The notes beneath the pieces were generated by a model. That model was not told where the DNA came from and made no database searches. It saw only the letters and a list, made by a program, of their open reading frames with translations. A stretch of DNA of 7,438 bases from Alphaproteobacteria bacterium (GTDB lineage: Bacteria > Pseudomonadota > Alphaproteobacteria > SMXP01), in NCBI GenBank assembly GCA_021774995.1, contig JAJFIM010000118.1, positions 1 to 7,438 of the forward strand, read 5' to 3'. Both the position numbers and the translations under genes were made by a program. Below are positions 1-6,603 of the stretch, piece after piece; the stretch's first letter is position 1; every line of letters begins with the position of its first letter.

Positions 1-421
1 CATTGACGCGCGCGTATGCGGCCTGATGGTTGTCTGACAGGTTAGGTTGATCGTTCGGCTGAAGCTCTTGTGGGGGCGTGACATTCTGCGGTGTAATGGG
101 GTTGTTTGGCGTTTCCGGCGCTGCTTCGCGTTGCGACTCTACGAAGGAATCAACCCAATCATTCCATGCCCCCTCTGCGCCATCCTGTGAAATCCAATCA
201 ATGTCAAAAGGCGAACGGTCGCCTCCATAATGGATGTTTTGAAGCGCGGATGCTTCAGCGCTGTGAGCGGGCGGCGTATCAGCGGATGCGCCATCGGATT
301 GAGACTCCTGAAGCTTAGGCGGCTCGGGTTTCAAATTGCTCTGATCTTGAGAATCCATATAGGCGCGATCATTGGTTTGTCCGCGAGATTCTTGGGTGAT
401 GTCGTTGCTATCTTTCGCCAT
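1..421 (-). CDS. Hypothetical acidic, low-complexity protein (N-terminal part); candidate type I secretion substrate
   Basis: An open frame of 140 codons runs leftward from an ATG at 421-419 and leaves the window without a stop, so only the N-terminus is visible. The chosen start is the most upstream ATG; the in-frame stop lies at 484-482, and no GTG or TTG falls between. A second in-frame ATG is at 358-356. A GGAG lies 13 bases before the start, a longer gap than usual. The residues are rich in Asp, Ser, Gln, Asn and Pro (for example PEPPKLQESQ and NNPITPQNVTPPQELQPND). One more structured-looking patch at about residues 70-93 contains FDIDWISQDG and WNDWVDSF. There is no hydrophobic segment and no Sec or Tat signal. 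I recognise no family. Its divergent position next to a secretion operon, and an unstructured N-terminus without a Sec signal, fit a large type I-secreted surface protein with a C-terminal signal. That is inference, because the diagnostic C-terminus is outside the window. The frame itself is well supported by its length and by codons resembling those of neighbouring genes. Confidence 0.72.
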   Translation of the reverse strand, partial: MAKDSNDITQESRGQTNDRAYMDSQDQSNLKPEPPKLQESQSDGASADTPPAHSAEASALQNIHYGGDRSPFDIDWISQDGAEGAWNDWVDSFVESQREAAPETPNNPITPQNVTPPQELQPNDQPNLSDNHQAAYARVN

Positions 422-761
422 CAGAAAAGCCGCACTCCACGCAAGGCATCCATCGCGCCTCAGCGCAAGGGAGCCGGTTACTCAATACATATGGCGAATC
501 TGAATAATAAAAATAAATAATACTTTAATATGGAGAAATACACGCAGTAATATTTATTAACCATAATGTAAAATCAAATATATACATAAGTTTTATGTAA
601 AAATACTTGCAATGTTTAGGCGTAATTAAGGTTACACGCCCATGAAGGGGTCAATCGACCCGGATTTTAGCCTTTCATACGAGCCCTTTACCAATTAGCA
701 AGAGCGCCCGGTTAAATTCAGGGTTAATCAAATTCTGTTGCATTACACGTAAGTCTTTTAA
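422..761. promoter_or_regulatory. AT-rich divergent intergenic region between the secretion operon and the leftward gene
   Basis: About 340 bases separate the two divergent start codons. The stretch from about 500 to 630 is strongly A/T-rich, unlike the coding DNA on both sides. Visible elements are: TTAACCAT at 557-564, matching the alphaproteobacterial CtrA half-site but without a well-spaced partner; two direct GGTTAA copies at 710-715 and 722-727, 12 bases apart; TTACACG twice at 632-638 and 743-749; and a 5-bp hairpin, GGGTC-AATC-GACCC, at 648-661. For the leftward gene, TTGCAA at 612-607 followed 18 bases on by TATGTA is a weak promoter candidate. I found no convincing sigma-70 promoter for the rightward operon. 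The region must carry both promoters, but their exact positions are not settled by eye. Confidence 0.5.
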
Positions 762-2489
762 ATGGCGTCTAAATTAGAATTTCGTTTGCCAGACAGTTGG
801 CGCCGGGCGGATGTGATAACCGCCTCGTTTTTTATTAATGTGCTCGGCCTTGGCCTGCCCATTATTATTCTTCAAGTCTATGACCGGATCATTCCGAATG
901 AGGCTTACAGCACATTCCAACTGCTCATGTTGGGGTTGGCCGTCGCGGTGATATTGGAAACGATACTTCGCATTGTGCGGGCCGCGATTTTATCGAATGT
1001 GGGTGCGCGCTATGAGCATCGCACCGGCGTGGCCGCTTTTTCATCCGTGCTGAACAGTCAGCTCTGTTACTACGATGAAGATACCGCAGGATCCTATGTG
1101 GACCGCATGCGCGGCGTCTCCCCCATACGCGAGTTTTATGCGGGCCAGGCGGCGCTGCTGGCGGTTGACTTGCCGTTCGTGCTGATTTTTCTCGTTCTTA
1201 TCGGTTTGATTGGCGGCTTTTTGGTGCTCATACCTTTGGTCTTGTTGGGCGTTCTGTTAGCCATGGCCTATTATTTGGGGCGGGAGCTTTCATCCGCTTT
1301 GAATGTGCGCACGGAGAGCGACCGGCGGCGCCATGACTTCCTGATTGAAACGCTGCAAGGCATTCATACAGTCAAAGCCCTTGCTCTTGAGAAGCTGATG
1401 GTGCGCCGCTATGAGCGGTTGCAGGCAAAGTCAGCCTCAGAAGTGATGAATCTCAACACGCTTCAATCGATCATCAGTAGTCTCGCGAATACGCTGTCTC
1501 AGCTCGGGACGGTTTCTTTTGTCGCGATCGGCAGCTTGTCGGTAATTAATCAGTCCATGACATTAGGGGGCCTGGCGGCGGGCACCATGTTAACCGGCCG
1601 CATTCTTCAACCGGTTCTCCGGGGGTTCAACTTTTGGACGCGCTATCAATCCGTGCGTCAGGCGGAAGAAAAATTGGATGAAGTATTTCATCTTGAACAA
1701 GAAGAACAGGCGCCGCGGCTATTGGGCGCTATTAAAGGGCATATCGTTTTCAAAGACGTCTCGTTTCGCCACTCTAAAGATAGTCCGTATATTCTAAAAA
1801 ACATCGACCTTGACGTCCCCGCAGACAGTATGATTGGGCTTACCGGTGAAAACGGGTGTGGATTGAGCACGGTGTTGAGCCTGATCAATGGCGTTTATAA
1901 ACCGGAATCGGGCGCCATCGAAATTGATGGGAAATGCAGCCGTTTATATGGCGGCGACGAATTGCGCCGGCAGATGGGGTATATGCCTGAGAACGGCGAA
2001 TTTTTTCATGGGACGTTGCTGGAAAATCTCACCATGTTTCGTGATGGCGACGCGAAGACCCGCGCGATACAGGCATTGCGTCTTCTCGGACTTGAAGATT
2101 TTGTATTGAGTTTGCCCCAGGGGCTTGAAACCTCGCTTGGAGGGGGAACTATTGGACGCATCCCGCGCGGGATGCGTCAGCAAATCATCATCGCCCGCGC
2201 AGTAGTCGACGATCCCCCCGTCCTGTTGTTCGATAACGCCCATGACGGGCTGGATATGGAATCCGATAAGCGCCTTATGGCGGCATTGCAGAAGGTGCGC
2301 GCCGGTAAAACGATATTCCTGGCGACTTATCGCCCTTCCTTTTTGAAAATGTGCGACCGCGTGTTCATTTTGGAAAATGGGCGGATGATCGAGAAAAGGC
2401 CGCCTAAGGCGCCTGAATCCGTGGGGGAAGTAAAAGAAAATTCCGCCGTAATAGACGGACCGGCTTTGGTTAAGAAAGAAGCCTCATGA
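762..2489 (+). CDS. Type I secretion ABC exporter half with a degenerate (probably ATPase-dead) nucleotide-binding domain
   Basis: This is an inner-membrane ABC exporter subunit of the PrtD/LapB/HlyB type. It starts almost directly with the membrane domain (roughly residues 18-285, about six helices), and the YDR motif at 40-42 is typical of type I secretion transporters. There is no N-terminal peptidase-like domain. The nucleotide-binding domain spans about residues 325-540. Its catalytic residues are replaced: Walker A reads GENGCGLST, with Leu368 in place of Lys; the Q-loop has Glu410 for Gln; the signature is IPRGM (467-471) instead of LSGGQ; Walker B has Asn492 for the catalytic Glu (LLFDN); and the H-loop has Tyr523 for His. 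The fold is otherwise intact over full length with no frameshift, so this looks like a maintained pseudo-ATPase half rather than a pseudogene. The C-terminal 30 residues or so are charged. The start is fixed by an in-frame TAA immediately before the ATG; the ribosome binding site is weak. It overlaps the next gene by ATGA, and I infer the two products heterodimerise. Confidence 0.93.
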   Translation: MASKLEFRLPDSWRRADVITASFFINVLGLGLPIIILQVYDRIIPNEAYSTFQLLMLGLAVAVILETILRIVRAAILSNVGARYEHRTGVAAFSSVLNSQLCYYDEDTAGSYVDRMRGVSPIREFYAGQAALLAVDLPFVLIFLVLIGLIGGFLVLIPLVLLGVLLAMAYYLGRELSSALNVRTESDRRRHDFLIETLQGIHTVKALALEKLMVRRYERLQAKSASEVMNLNTLQSIISSLANTLSQLGTVSFVAIGSLSVINQSMTLGGLAAGTMLTGRILQPVLRGFNFWTRYQSVRQAEEKLDEVFHLEQEEQAPRLLGAIKGHIVFKDVSFRHSKDSPYILKNIDLDVPADSMIGLTGENGCGLSTVLSLINGVYKPESGAIEIDGKCSRLYGGDELRRQMGYMPENGEFFHGTLLENLTMFRDGDAKTRAIQALRLLGLEDFVLSLPQGLETSLGGGTIGRIPRGMRQQIIIARAVVDDPPVLLFDNAHDGLDMESDKRLMAALQKVRAGKTIFLATYRPSFLKMCDRVFILENGRMIEKRPPKAPESVGEVKENSAVIDGPALVKKEAS

Positions 2490-4648
2490 CAGCTTTAGCG
2501 AGAAACCCTCTCTCTCATGAAGATTTCTTGGCAAGCTCGCTGAGGGAGACGAAGGATCATAAGGGCCGGACACTCTCCGGCGCCGCATCCTGCATCATTC
2601 CGCTCTTGGACGCTCTCAATTGGCGCGGCGATAAGCGCGAAATCGCCGAGGCGCTTCCCCATTTCGCCGATGCTATGGATATGGTGGATTTGCGTAATGC
2701 GTTTGTAGCTCTCGGCTTTGAAAGCCATCCGGACGCTATCGCGTTAAGGGATCTGGATGAGAGGCTTCTGCCGTGTCTCTATCAAGAAGAAGATCATGGT
2801 CTGCCTTTTTCAGTGCTGGCGAAAGGTGAAAAAGGTTTGAAATTGTGCCGCAACGGCGTCAGTGAATGGGTGGATCCAGACGCCTGCGAGATGAAAGGCC
2901 AGGCGTATTATTTTACCCAGATAGGGCATGCGCCCATATTGCAAGAACCTCATATATGGGGATGGTTTGGGGCGGCTCTCGGGCGTTTCAAAAAGTCGAT
3001 GTATATGCTGATTGCGATGTCGTTTTTTACAAATTTGATCGCAGTGATCTTTCCTCTGTTCATCATGTTTATTTATGACCGTGTGATCGGTTCGCAATCA
3101 ACGCAAGGTCTGCCCCTCATTGTTGTAGGGCTACTGATTTTCCTGTCTGCGGATGTGTCGCTGCGGATCATTCGATCGCGCCTGCTTGGTTTTATCGCCG
3201 GCCGCATTGACTATTTATTGGGCGTGGCGACATTCGATAGAATTCTCTCTCTGCCCCCCGCGTACACAGAATCCGCCGCCGTGAGCACCCAGCTTTCCAG
3301 ACTCAAAGAATTTGAATCATTGCGAGATTTTGTGACGGGATCATTTGCTCAAGTCGCGTTCGATGCGCCATTTACATTGCTTTTCGTTTTTATCATTTTT
3401 TCCATTGCGGGTCCTTTGGCTTTTGTCCCAGTGGGAACGCTTTTCGTGTTTGTATTGATGGGCGTATTCCTGGTCCCGCGCGCGCGGCAGCTCAGCCTTG
3501 AGTCAGGCAAGTCATCATCTGAAAAAGAAAACCTTCTGGTTGAGACTTTGTTGAACATGAAGGCGATCAAAAATTCAGGCGTTGAGGGCGTTTGGGAAGA
3601 ACGATTTAGAACGTCTTCTTCGTCGAGCGCGACGCTGCGCAGCCGCATAGAAGTCAACAACGCCGTGATTGAGGCGCTCAGTCACGCTTTCATGATTCTA
3701 TCGGGCATGGCAATTTTGTGGTTTGGAACGCAGTCCGTGTTAGCAGGCACGCTCACCGTCGGCGCATTGATCGCGACAATGATTTTATCATGGCGCATTC
3801 TCTCACCCATCAACGCCAGCTTTCAGATTTATATCAAGCTTGATCAGGTCAAGAAATCAATTGCGCAGCTCAACAATCTGATGCGTTTAAAGCCTGAAGG
3901 AAATGGTGGAAAATCAAGGCTGTTGTCCAAAAATTACGAAGGCCATATTTCACTCAACCGGGTGAGCTTTCGTTATTCCAATGAGGGGGACCCGGCGCTG
4001 CTCGGCGCTTCCCTCGTCGTTCGCGAAGGTCAGACGGTTACGATTATCGGACCCAACAGTTCCGGGAAATCGACGGTCCTGAAACTCATCGCGGGAATGT
4101 ACCAACCGCAGGGTGGGAATATCGCCATTGGCGGACTGGATTTACGGCAAGTTGACCCTCGTGATTTGCGTCAGAAAATCGCCTACGTTCCTCAGCAGTC
4201 TGATATATTCTATGGGACAATCGCGCAAAACCTTAGGCTTTCAGAGCCTTTGGCGTCTGATGAAAAATTACGGGACGCTGCGCGTCAAATTGGTCTTTTG
4301 GATCAGATCGAAGCTCTGCCGGAAGGTTTCAATACGCGCATCGGCATTGGAAAAACTGAAGAATTTGCTCCAGGATTTATGCAGCGCCTCAGCATCGCCC
4401 GCGCTTTGGTGAGGGATTCATCCATTCTATTGTTTGACGAGCCTGCCCAATCATTGGACCGTGCGGGAGATCAAGCGTTTGTCGCGCTTCTTCAATCTTT
4501 GCGCGGCGCGCGAACGATTGTCATGGTGAGTCACCGGCCCAGTCACATAAAACTATCGGATTCAGTTGTTTTGGTGAGTAAGGGCGTTGTTGAGTTTCAA
4601 GGCGCGCCGGATCAGGCGTTGGCGTTATCGCAAGTTGTGAGTGGATAA
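2486..4648 (+). CDS. Type I secretion ABC exporter half with N-terminal C39-like (peptidase-dead) domain and intact Walker motifs
   Basis: This is the second inner-membrane ABC exporter subunit. Residues 1 to about 150 resemble the C39 peptidase-like domain (CLD) found in HlyB/LapB-type transporters. The expected DCG-type catalytic Cys motif is absent (the area reads SGAASCIIPLLDAL) and the catalytic His position appears as Leu in LPFSVLAKG, so this should be a substrate-docking domain and not a protease. The membrane domain covers about 165-445, with YDRV at 197-200. In the nucleotide-binding domain (about 485-715), Walker A GPNSSGKST has Lys528, the Q-loop has Gln570, Walker B LLFDE has Asp651 and Glu652, and the H-loop has His683 (VSHRPS). 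The signature is odd: FAPGF (627-631) replaces LSGGQ. The ATG lies inside the ATGA overlap with the upstream stop, preceded by purine-rich AAGAAAGAAG, so translation is probably coupled. It most likely supplies the catalytic Walker residues to a heterodimer with the upstream half. Its length of about 720 residues is normal for CLD-containing type I transporters. Confidence 0.94.
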   Translation: MTALARNPLSHEDFLASSLRETKDHKGRTLSGAASCIIPLLDALNWRGDKREIAEALPHFADAMDMVDLRNAFVALGFESHPDAIALRDLDERLLPCLYQEEDHGLPFSVLAKGEKGLKLCRNGVSEWVDPDACEMKGQAYYFTQIGHAPILQEPHIWGWFGAALGRFKKSMYMLIAMSFFTNLIAVIFPLFIMFIYDRVIGSQSTQGLPLIVVGLLIFLSADVSLRIIRSRLLGFIAGRIDYLLGVATFDRILSLPPAYTESAAVSTQLSRLKEFESLRDFVTGSFAQVAFDAPFTLLFVFIIFSIAGPLAFVPVGTLFVFVLMGVFLVPRARQLSLESGKSSSEKENLLVETLLNMKAIKNSGVEGVWEERFRTSSSSSATLRSRIEVNNAVIEALSHAFMILSGMAILWFGTQSVLAGTLTVGALIATMILSWRILSPINASFQIYIKLDQVKKSIAQLNNLMRLKPEGNGGKSRLLSKNYEGHISLNRVSFRYSNEGDPALLGASLVVREGQTVTIIGPNSSGKSTVLKLIAGMYQPQGGNIAIGGLDLRQVDPRDLRQKIAYVPQQSDIFYGTIAQNLRLSEPLASDEKLRDAARQIGLLDQIEALPEGFNTRIGIGKTEEFAPGFMQRLSIARALVRDSSILLFDEPAQSLDRAGDQAFVALLQSLRGARTIVMVSHRPSHIKLSDSVVLVSKGVVEFQGAPDQALALSQVVSG

Positions 4649-4662
4649 AGAGAACACGGAAA

Positions 4663-5994
4663 ATGGCAAAGGCGCAGATGGATATATTGAAGAAGATAGG
4701 ACTGGGGAGGGAACCTCAGTCTCGCCAGTTGATTCAGTCAATCAATTTGGAGGAAACGGAACCTCCCGCCTTATTAACGTCTATGGTCTTTGTCATTGGA
4801 TGCCTGGTGTTTTTTGGATTTGTCTGGGCGGGCGTGACGCGAGTGGATGAGGTTGCGCGCGCCGAGGGAAAAATAATCCCTGAAAGCGACGTGCAGGCGA
4901 TACAGCACTATGAAGGCGGTATTGTTTCAGAAATTCTCGTCAAGGAAGGCGAGGTTGTCAACAAGGGGCAGGCGTTGCTCCGCCTGGCGAAAATTGACGC
5001 TCGCGCGCAATTGGACCGAATGAAAGCCCGCCAGATTTCTGTTCTTTTGGAAAGGGAGCGGCAAAATGCGCTGGCGTGGGAGCGGACGCCGGATTTTGAA
5101 AAAGTCATTGAAGCGGTCGATGGTCTCAGCGTGATGCAGGATGCGGGCGTCGAAACCCACAGGGAAACATATTTGCGTCAACACGACCTTTTGAACAATC
5201 AGTTAGGGCGCCAGCAAGCGGAATACCAGCGCCTGAATAATAAAATCCCCAGTTTAACGGCCGAACTGAAACTCTTGCGCCAGGAACTGGACCGGCGCCA
5301 AAGCCTTTTTGATAAAGGTTTGACGACGCAATCAGCCTTGCTTGATGCGAAACGCCAGGAAAGCCGCGTCGCTTCCAGTTTGAAAGAAACGCAAGATCAG
5401 TTGGTTGGCGTGGAAGCGGCAAGCGCCGAGATAAGAAGCGGTTCCAAATCAAGAGCGTTGTCGCGGGTGAATGAACTGGACCTTGAATTGACTGAGATTG
5501 TTGAAAACATCAAGATGCTTGATGATCGCAATCAGAGGTTGGAGTTGAATGCGCCCGTGAAAGGCATTGTTCAGAATTTAGCGATCAATGCCATAAACGC
5601 CGTTGTGCAACCTGGGCAGACGTTGCTTGAAATTGTGCCGGTTGATGAGCAATTGCTTGTCGAGGTGCGGGTGGACCCAAAGGACATAGGGCATCTTAAT
5701 CCGGGTCAAGACGTTGATTTGAAAATCTCAACATATGATTATGCGCTCTATGGGTCTGTGCCGGGCAAACTTCTTCGCGTGTCGGCTACAACGTTCCAAA
5801 CGCGCGAGGGGACGCAATATTACCAGGCTGTTGTCGCGCCTGAACGCGCCTATGTGGGCAATGATCCCGTACGCAATATATTGCTTCCAGGCATGGTGGT
5901 GCAGGCCAGCATCAATATCGGTCAAAAGTCTATATTGGATTATCTTTTGAAGCCGGTTTACCGGGGATTTTCAGAAGCATTCCGCGAGCGGTAA
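4663..5994 (+). CDS. HlyD-family periplasmic adaptor (membrane fusion protein) of a type I secretion system
   Basis: The protein links the inner-membrane exporter to a TolC-type outer-membrane channel. It has a short cytoplasmic N-terminus (about 38 residues), one transmembrane helix at about 39-57, a first lipoyl half at about 70-110 (with HYEGGIVSEILVKEGEVV), a long coiled-coil or alpha-hairpin region at about 112-290, and a second lipoyl half with beta-barrel at about 292-420 (starting LNAPVKGIVQNL and including PGQTLLEIVP). The C-terminus, with DYLLKPVYRGFSEAFRER, is typical of type I secretion adaptors. At 443 residues it has the usual family length. The ATG sits 14 bases after the preceding stop with AAAGAGAA and CGGAAA upstream, so it is the third gene of the operon. 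No outer-membrane channel gene follows, so TolC must be encoded elsewhere or outside the window. The assignment to the family is firm; the substrate is not known from the protein itself. Confidence 0.96.
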   Translation: MAKAQMDILKKIGLGREPQSRQLIQSINLEETEPPALLTSMVFVIGCLVFFGFVWAGVTRVDEVARAEGKIIPESDVQAIQHYEGGIVSEILVKEGEVVNKGQALLRLAKIDARAQLDRMKARQISVLLERERQNALAWERTPDFEKVIEAVDGLSVMQDAGVETHRETYLRQHDLLNNQLGRQQAEYQRLNNKIPSLTAELKLLRQELDRRQSLFDKGLTTQSALLDAKRQESRVASSLKETQDQLVGVEAASAEIRSGSKSRALSRVNELDLELTEIVENIKMLDDRNQRLELNAPVKGIVQNLAINAINAVVQPGQTLLEIVPVDEQLLVEVRVDPKDIGHLNPGQDVDLKISTYDYALYGSVPGKLLRVSATTFQTREGTQYYQAVVAPERAYVGNDPVRNILLPGMVVQASINIGQKSILDYLLKPVYRGFSEAFRER

Positions 5995-6001
5995 TAAAAC
6001 G

Positions 6002-6016
6002 CGGCGCTAGGCGCCG
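6002..6016. terminator. Short GC-rich hairpin after the secretion operon
   Basis: A 6-bp perfect stem, CGGCGC and GCGCCG, with loop TAG starts 7 bases after the adaptor stop codon. On the plus strand it is not followed by a T-run, so it is a poor intrinsic terminator for the operon. On the minus strand it is followed by GTTTTATTAC, which is more terminator-like, but no leftward gene is visible to its right. It may act as a 3' stabilising stem or a weak terminator. Confidence 0.35.
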
Positions 6017-6177
6017 TGAATGCCCAAAGATCAAAACAAACAAGCGCGCTTTCCCCCATGTCACATTGACGTGAGGAGGGGGCGCCGGTGATGCTATTTT
6101 CCCTTCAAAGTGATATGCTGACAACAGCATTGCGTTGAACCTTGTTTCTCCCTCCCCATGTGTAGAAGCGGAGACGA

Positions 6178-6441
6178 ATGATGAGTGCGCTTTTTCCACA
6201 AAATACATTGTATGGCGCCAGGACCGCGCGCCGTCGGCGGTGGCGTGTCCTTATCCCGCTTATTGCCTTTGCCGGCGCTTTGAGTTCTTGCGCTTATACT
6301 GATGGGTATTATCCGACATATGGCGGATATTATTCCCCTTATTCGGGAAGCTATTATACGCCGCGCTCCGGCGGGTATTATTCGCCTTATTATGGCAACC
6401 GGTATTATGGGGGCCATAATCGCCGGGGACATCATTACTGA
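6178..6441 (+). CDS. Small Tyr/Gly-rich predicted lipoprotein
   Basis: The 87-residue product has an Arg-rich N-region (RRRRWR at 18-23), a hydrophobic core (VLIPLIAFAGA) and a lipobox, LSSC, with Cys38. This predicts lipidation and membrane anchoring after signal peptidase II cleavage. The mature part would be 50 residues, of which 16 are Tyr, with many Gly, Ser and Pro; GGYYSPY occurs twice (residues 49-55 and 65-71). The end is Arg/His-rich (HNRRGHHY). Two Met codons are adjacent. The second, at 6181, lies 7 bases from GGAG at 6170-6173 and is the better-spaced start, while 6178 would leave only 4 bases. The gene lies 183 bases after the secretion operon and is probably a separate unit. 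I recognise no family; similar short Tyr/Gly-rich tails occur in small envelope proteins of unknown role. The coding call rests on the signal peptide and ribosome binding site. Confidence 0.75.
   Translation: MMSALFPQNTLYGARTARRRRWRVLIPLIAFAGALSSCAYTDGYYPTYGGYYSPYSGSYYTPRSGGYYSPYYGNRYYGGHNRRGHHY
6322..6390 (+). repeat. Imperfect 21-base direct repeat inside the lipoprotein gene
   Basis: Positions 6322-6342 and 6370-6390 match at 19 of 21 bases, and both encode GGYYSPY in the same frame, 16 codons apart. Further YY pairs flanked by Gly or Ser lie between and after them, suggesting that the mature region grew by internal duplication of a short Gly-Tyr-Tyr unit. Confidence 0.7.
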
Positions 6442-6568
6442 CGCATTTGGGCGATATTAAATTCAGGGGTGGTGTCGCCCAGGTTTGATCCCTCTTTCCC
6501 GCGCCTTTTCAAGGCGGGCCTTGGGCGGTTGGCGGACCCGTATAGTGTCGGCGCCGCGAAATACATGA
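6442..6568. other. Intergenic region with two inverted repeats, no gene seen
   Basis: Between the lipoprotein stop and the cold shock promoter I see no credible coding frame. TGGGCGA (6448-6454) and TCGCCCA (6475-6481) form a perfect 7-bp inverted repeat with a 20-base loop, starting 6 bases after the stop codon. A tighter stem-loop follows: CGCCTT (6502-6507), loop TTC, AAGGCG (6511-6516). Neither is followed by a clear T-run. One or both may end or protect the lipoprotein transcript, but this is weak. Confidence 0.35.
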
Positions 6569-6597
6569 TTGCCATTTTACCCTAGCTCAAGTATAAA
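6569..6597 (+). promoter_or_regulatory. Probable sigma-70-type promoter of the cold shock gene
   Basis: TTGCCA (6569-6574, one mismatch to TTGACA) is separated by exactly 17 bases from TATAAA (6592-6597, one mismatch to TATAAT). Transcription would start near 6604, giving a leader of about 200 bases before the cold shock start codon. This is the best promoter match in the window, and the long leader agrees with known cspA-type genes. Confidence 0.7.
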
Positions 6598-6603
6598 TAT
6601 CGG

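Noticed and set aside
106..520. Two overlapping rightward frames (70 and 96 codons) opposite the leftward gene
   Set aside because: Low-complexity basic translations with no family resemblance or good ribosome binding site; the leftward frame is open throughout and has the more natural protein composition.
1888..2243. Alternative open frames on both strands inside the first ABC gene
   Set aside because: They lie fully inside a long, clearly homologous coding frame and show no recognisable protein features.
762..2489. Interpretation of the first ABC gene as a decaying pseudogene
   Set aside because: No frameshift or stop in 575 codons, membrane domain motifs preserved, ATGA coupling to the next gene intact; the substitutions are confined to catalytic motifs.
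5930..6435. Leftward open frames across the adaptor end and the lipoprotein gene
   Set aside because: The longer one is the antisense of repetitive Tyr/Gly codons, giving artificial Ile/Arg repeats; neither has convincing initiation signals. The T-rich side of the 6002-6016 hairpin alone does not justify a leftward gene.
6481..6490. GGTTTGATCC, resembling a tRNA T-loop
   Set aside because: No matching acceptor, anticodon or D-arm pairing is visible around it.
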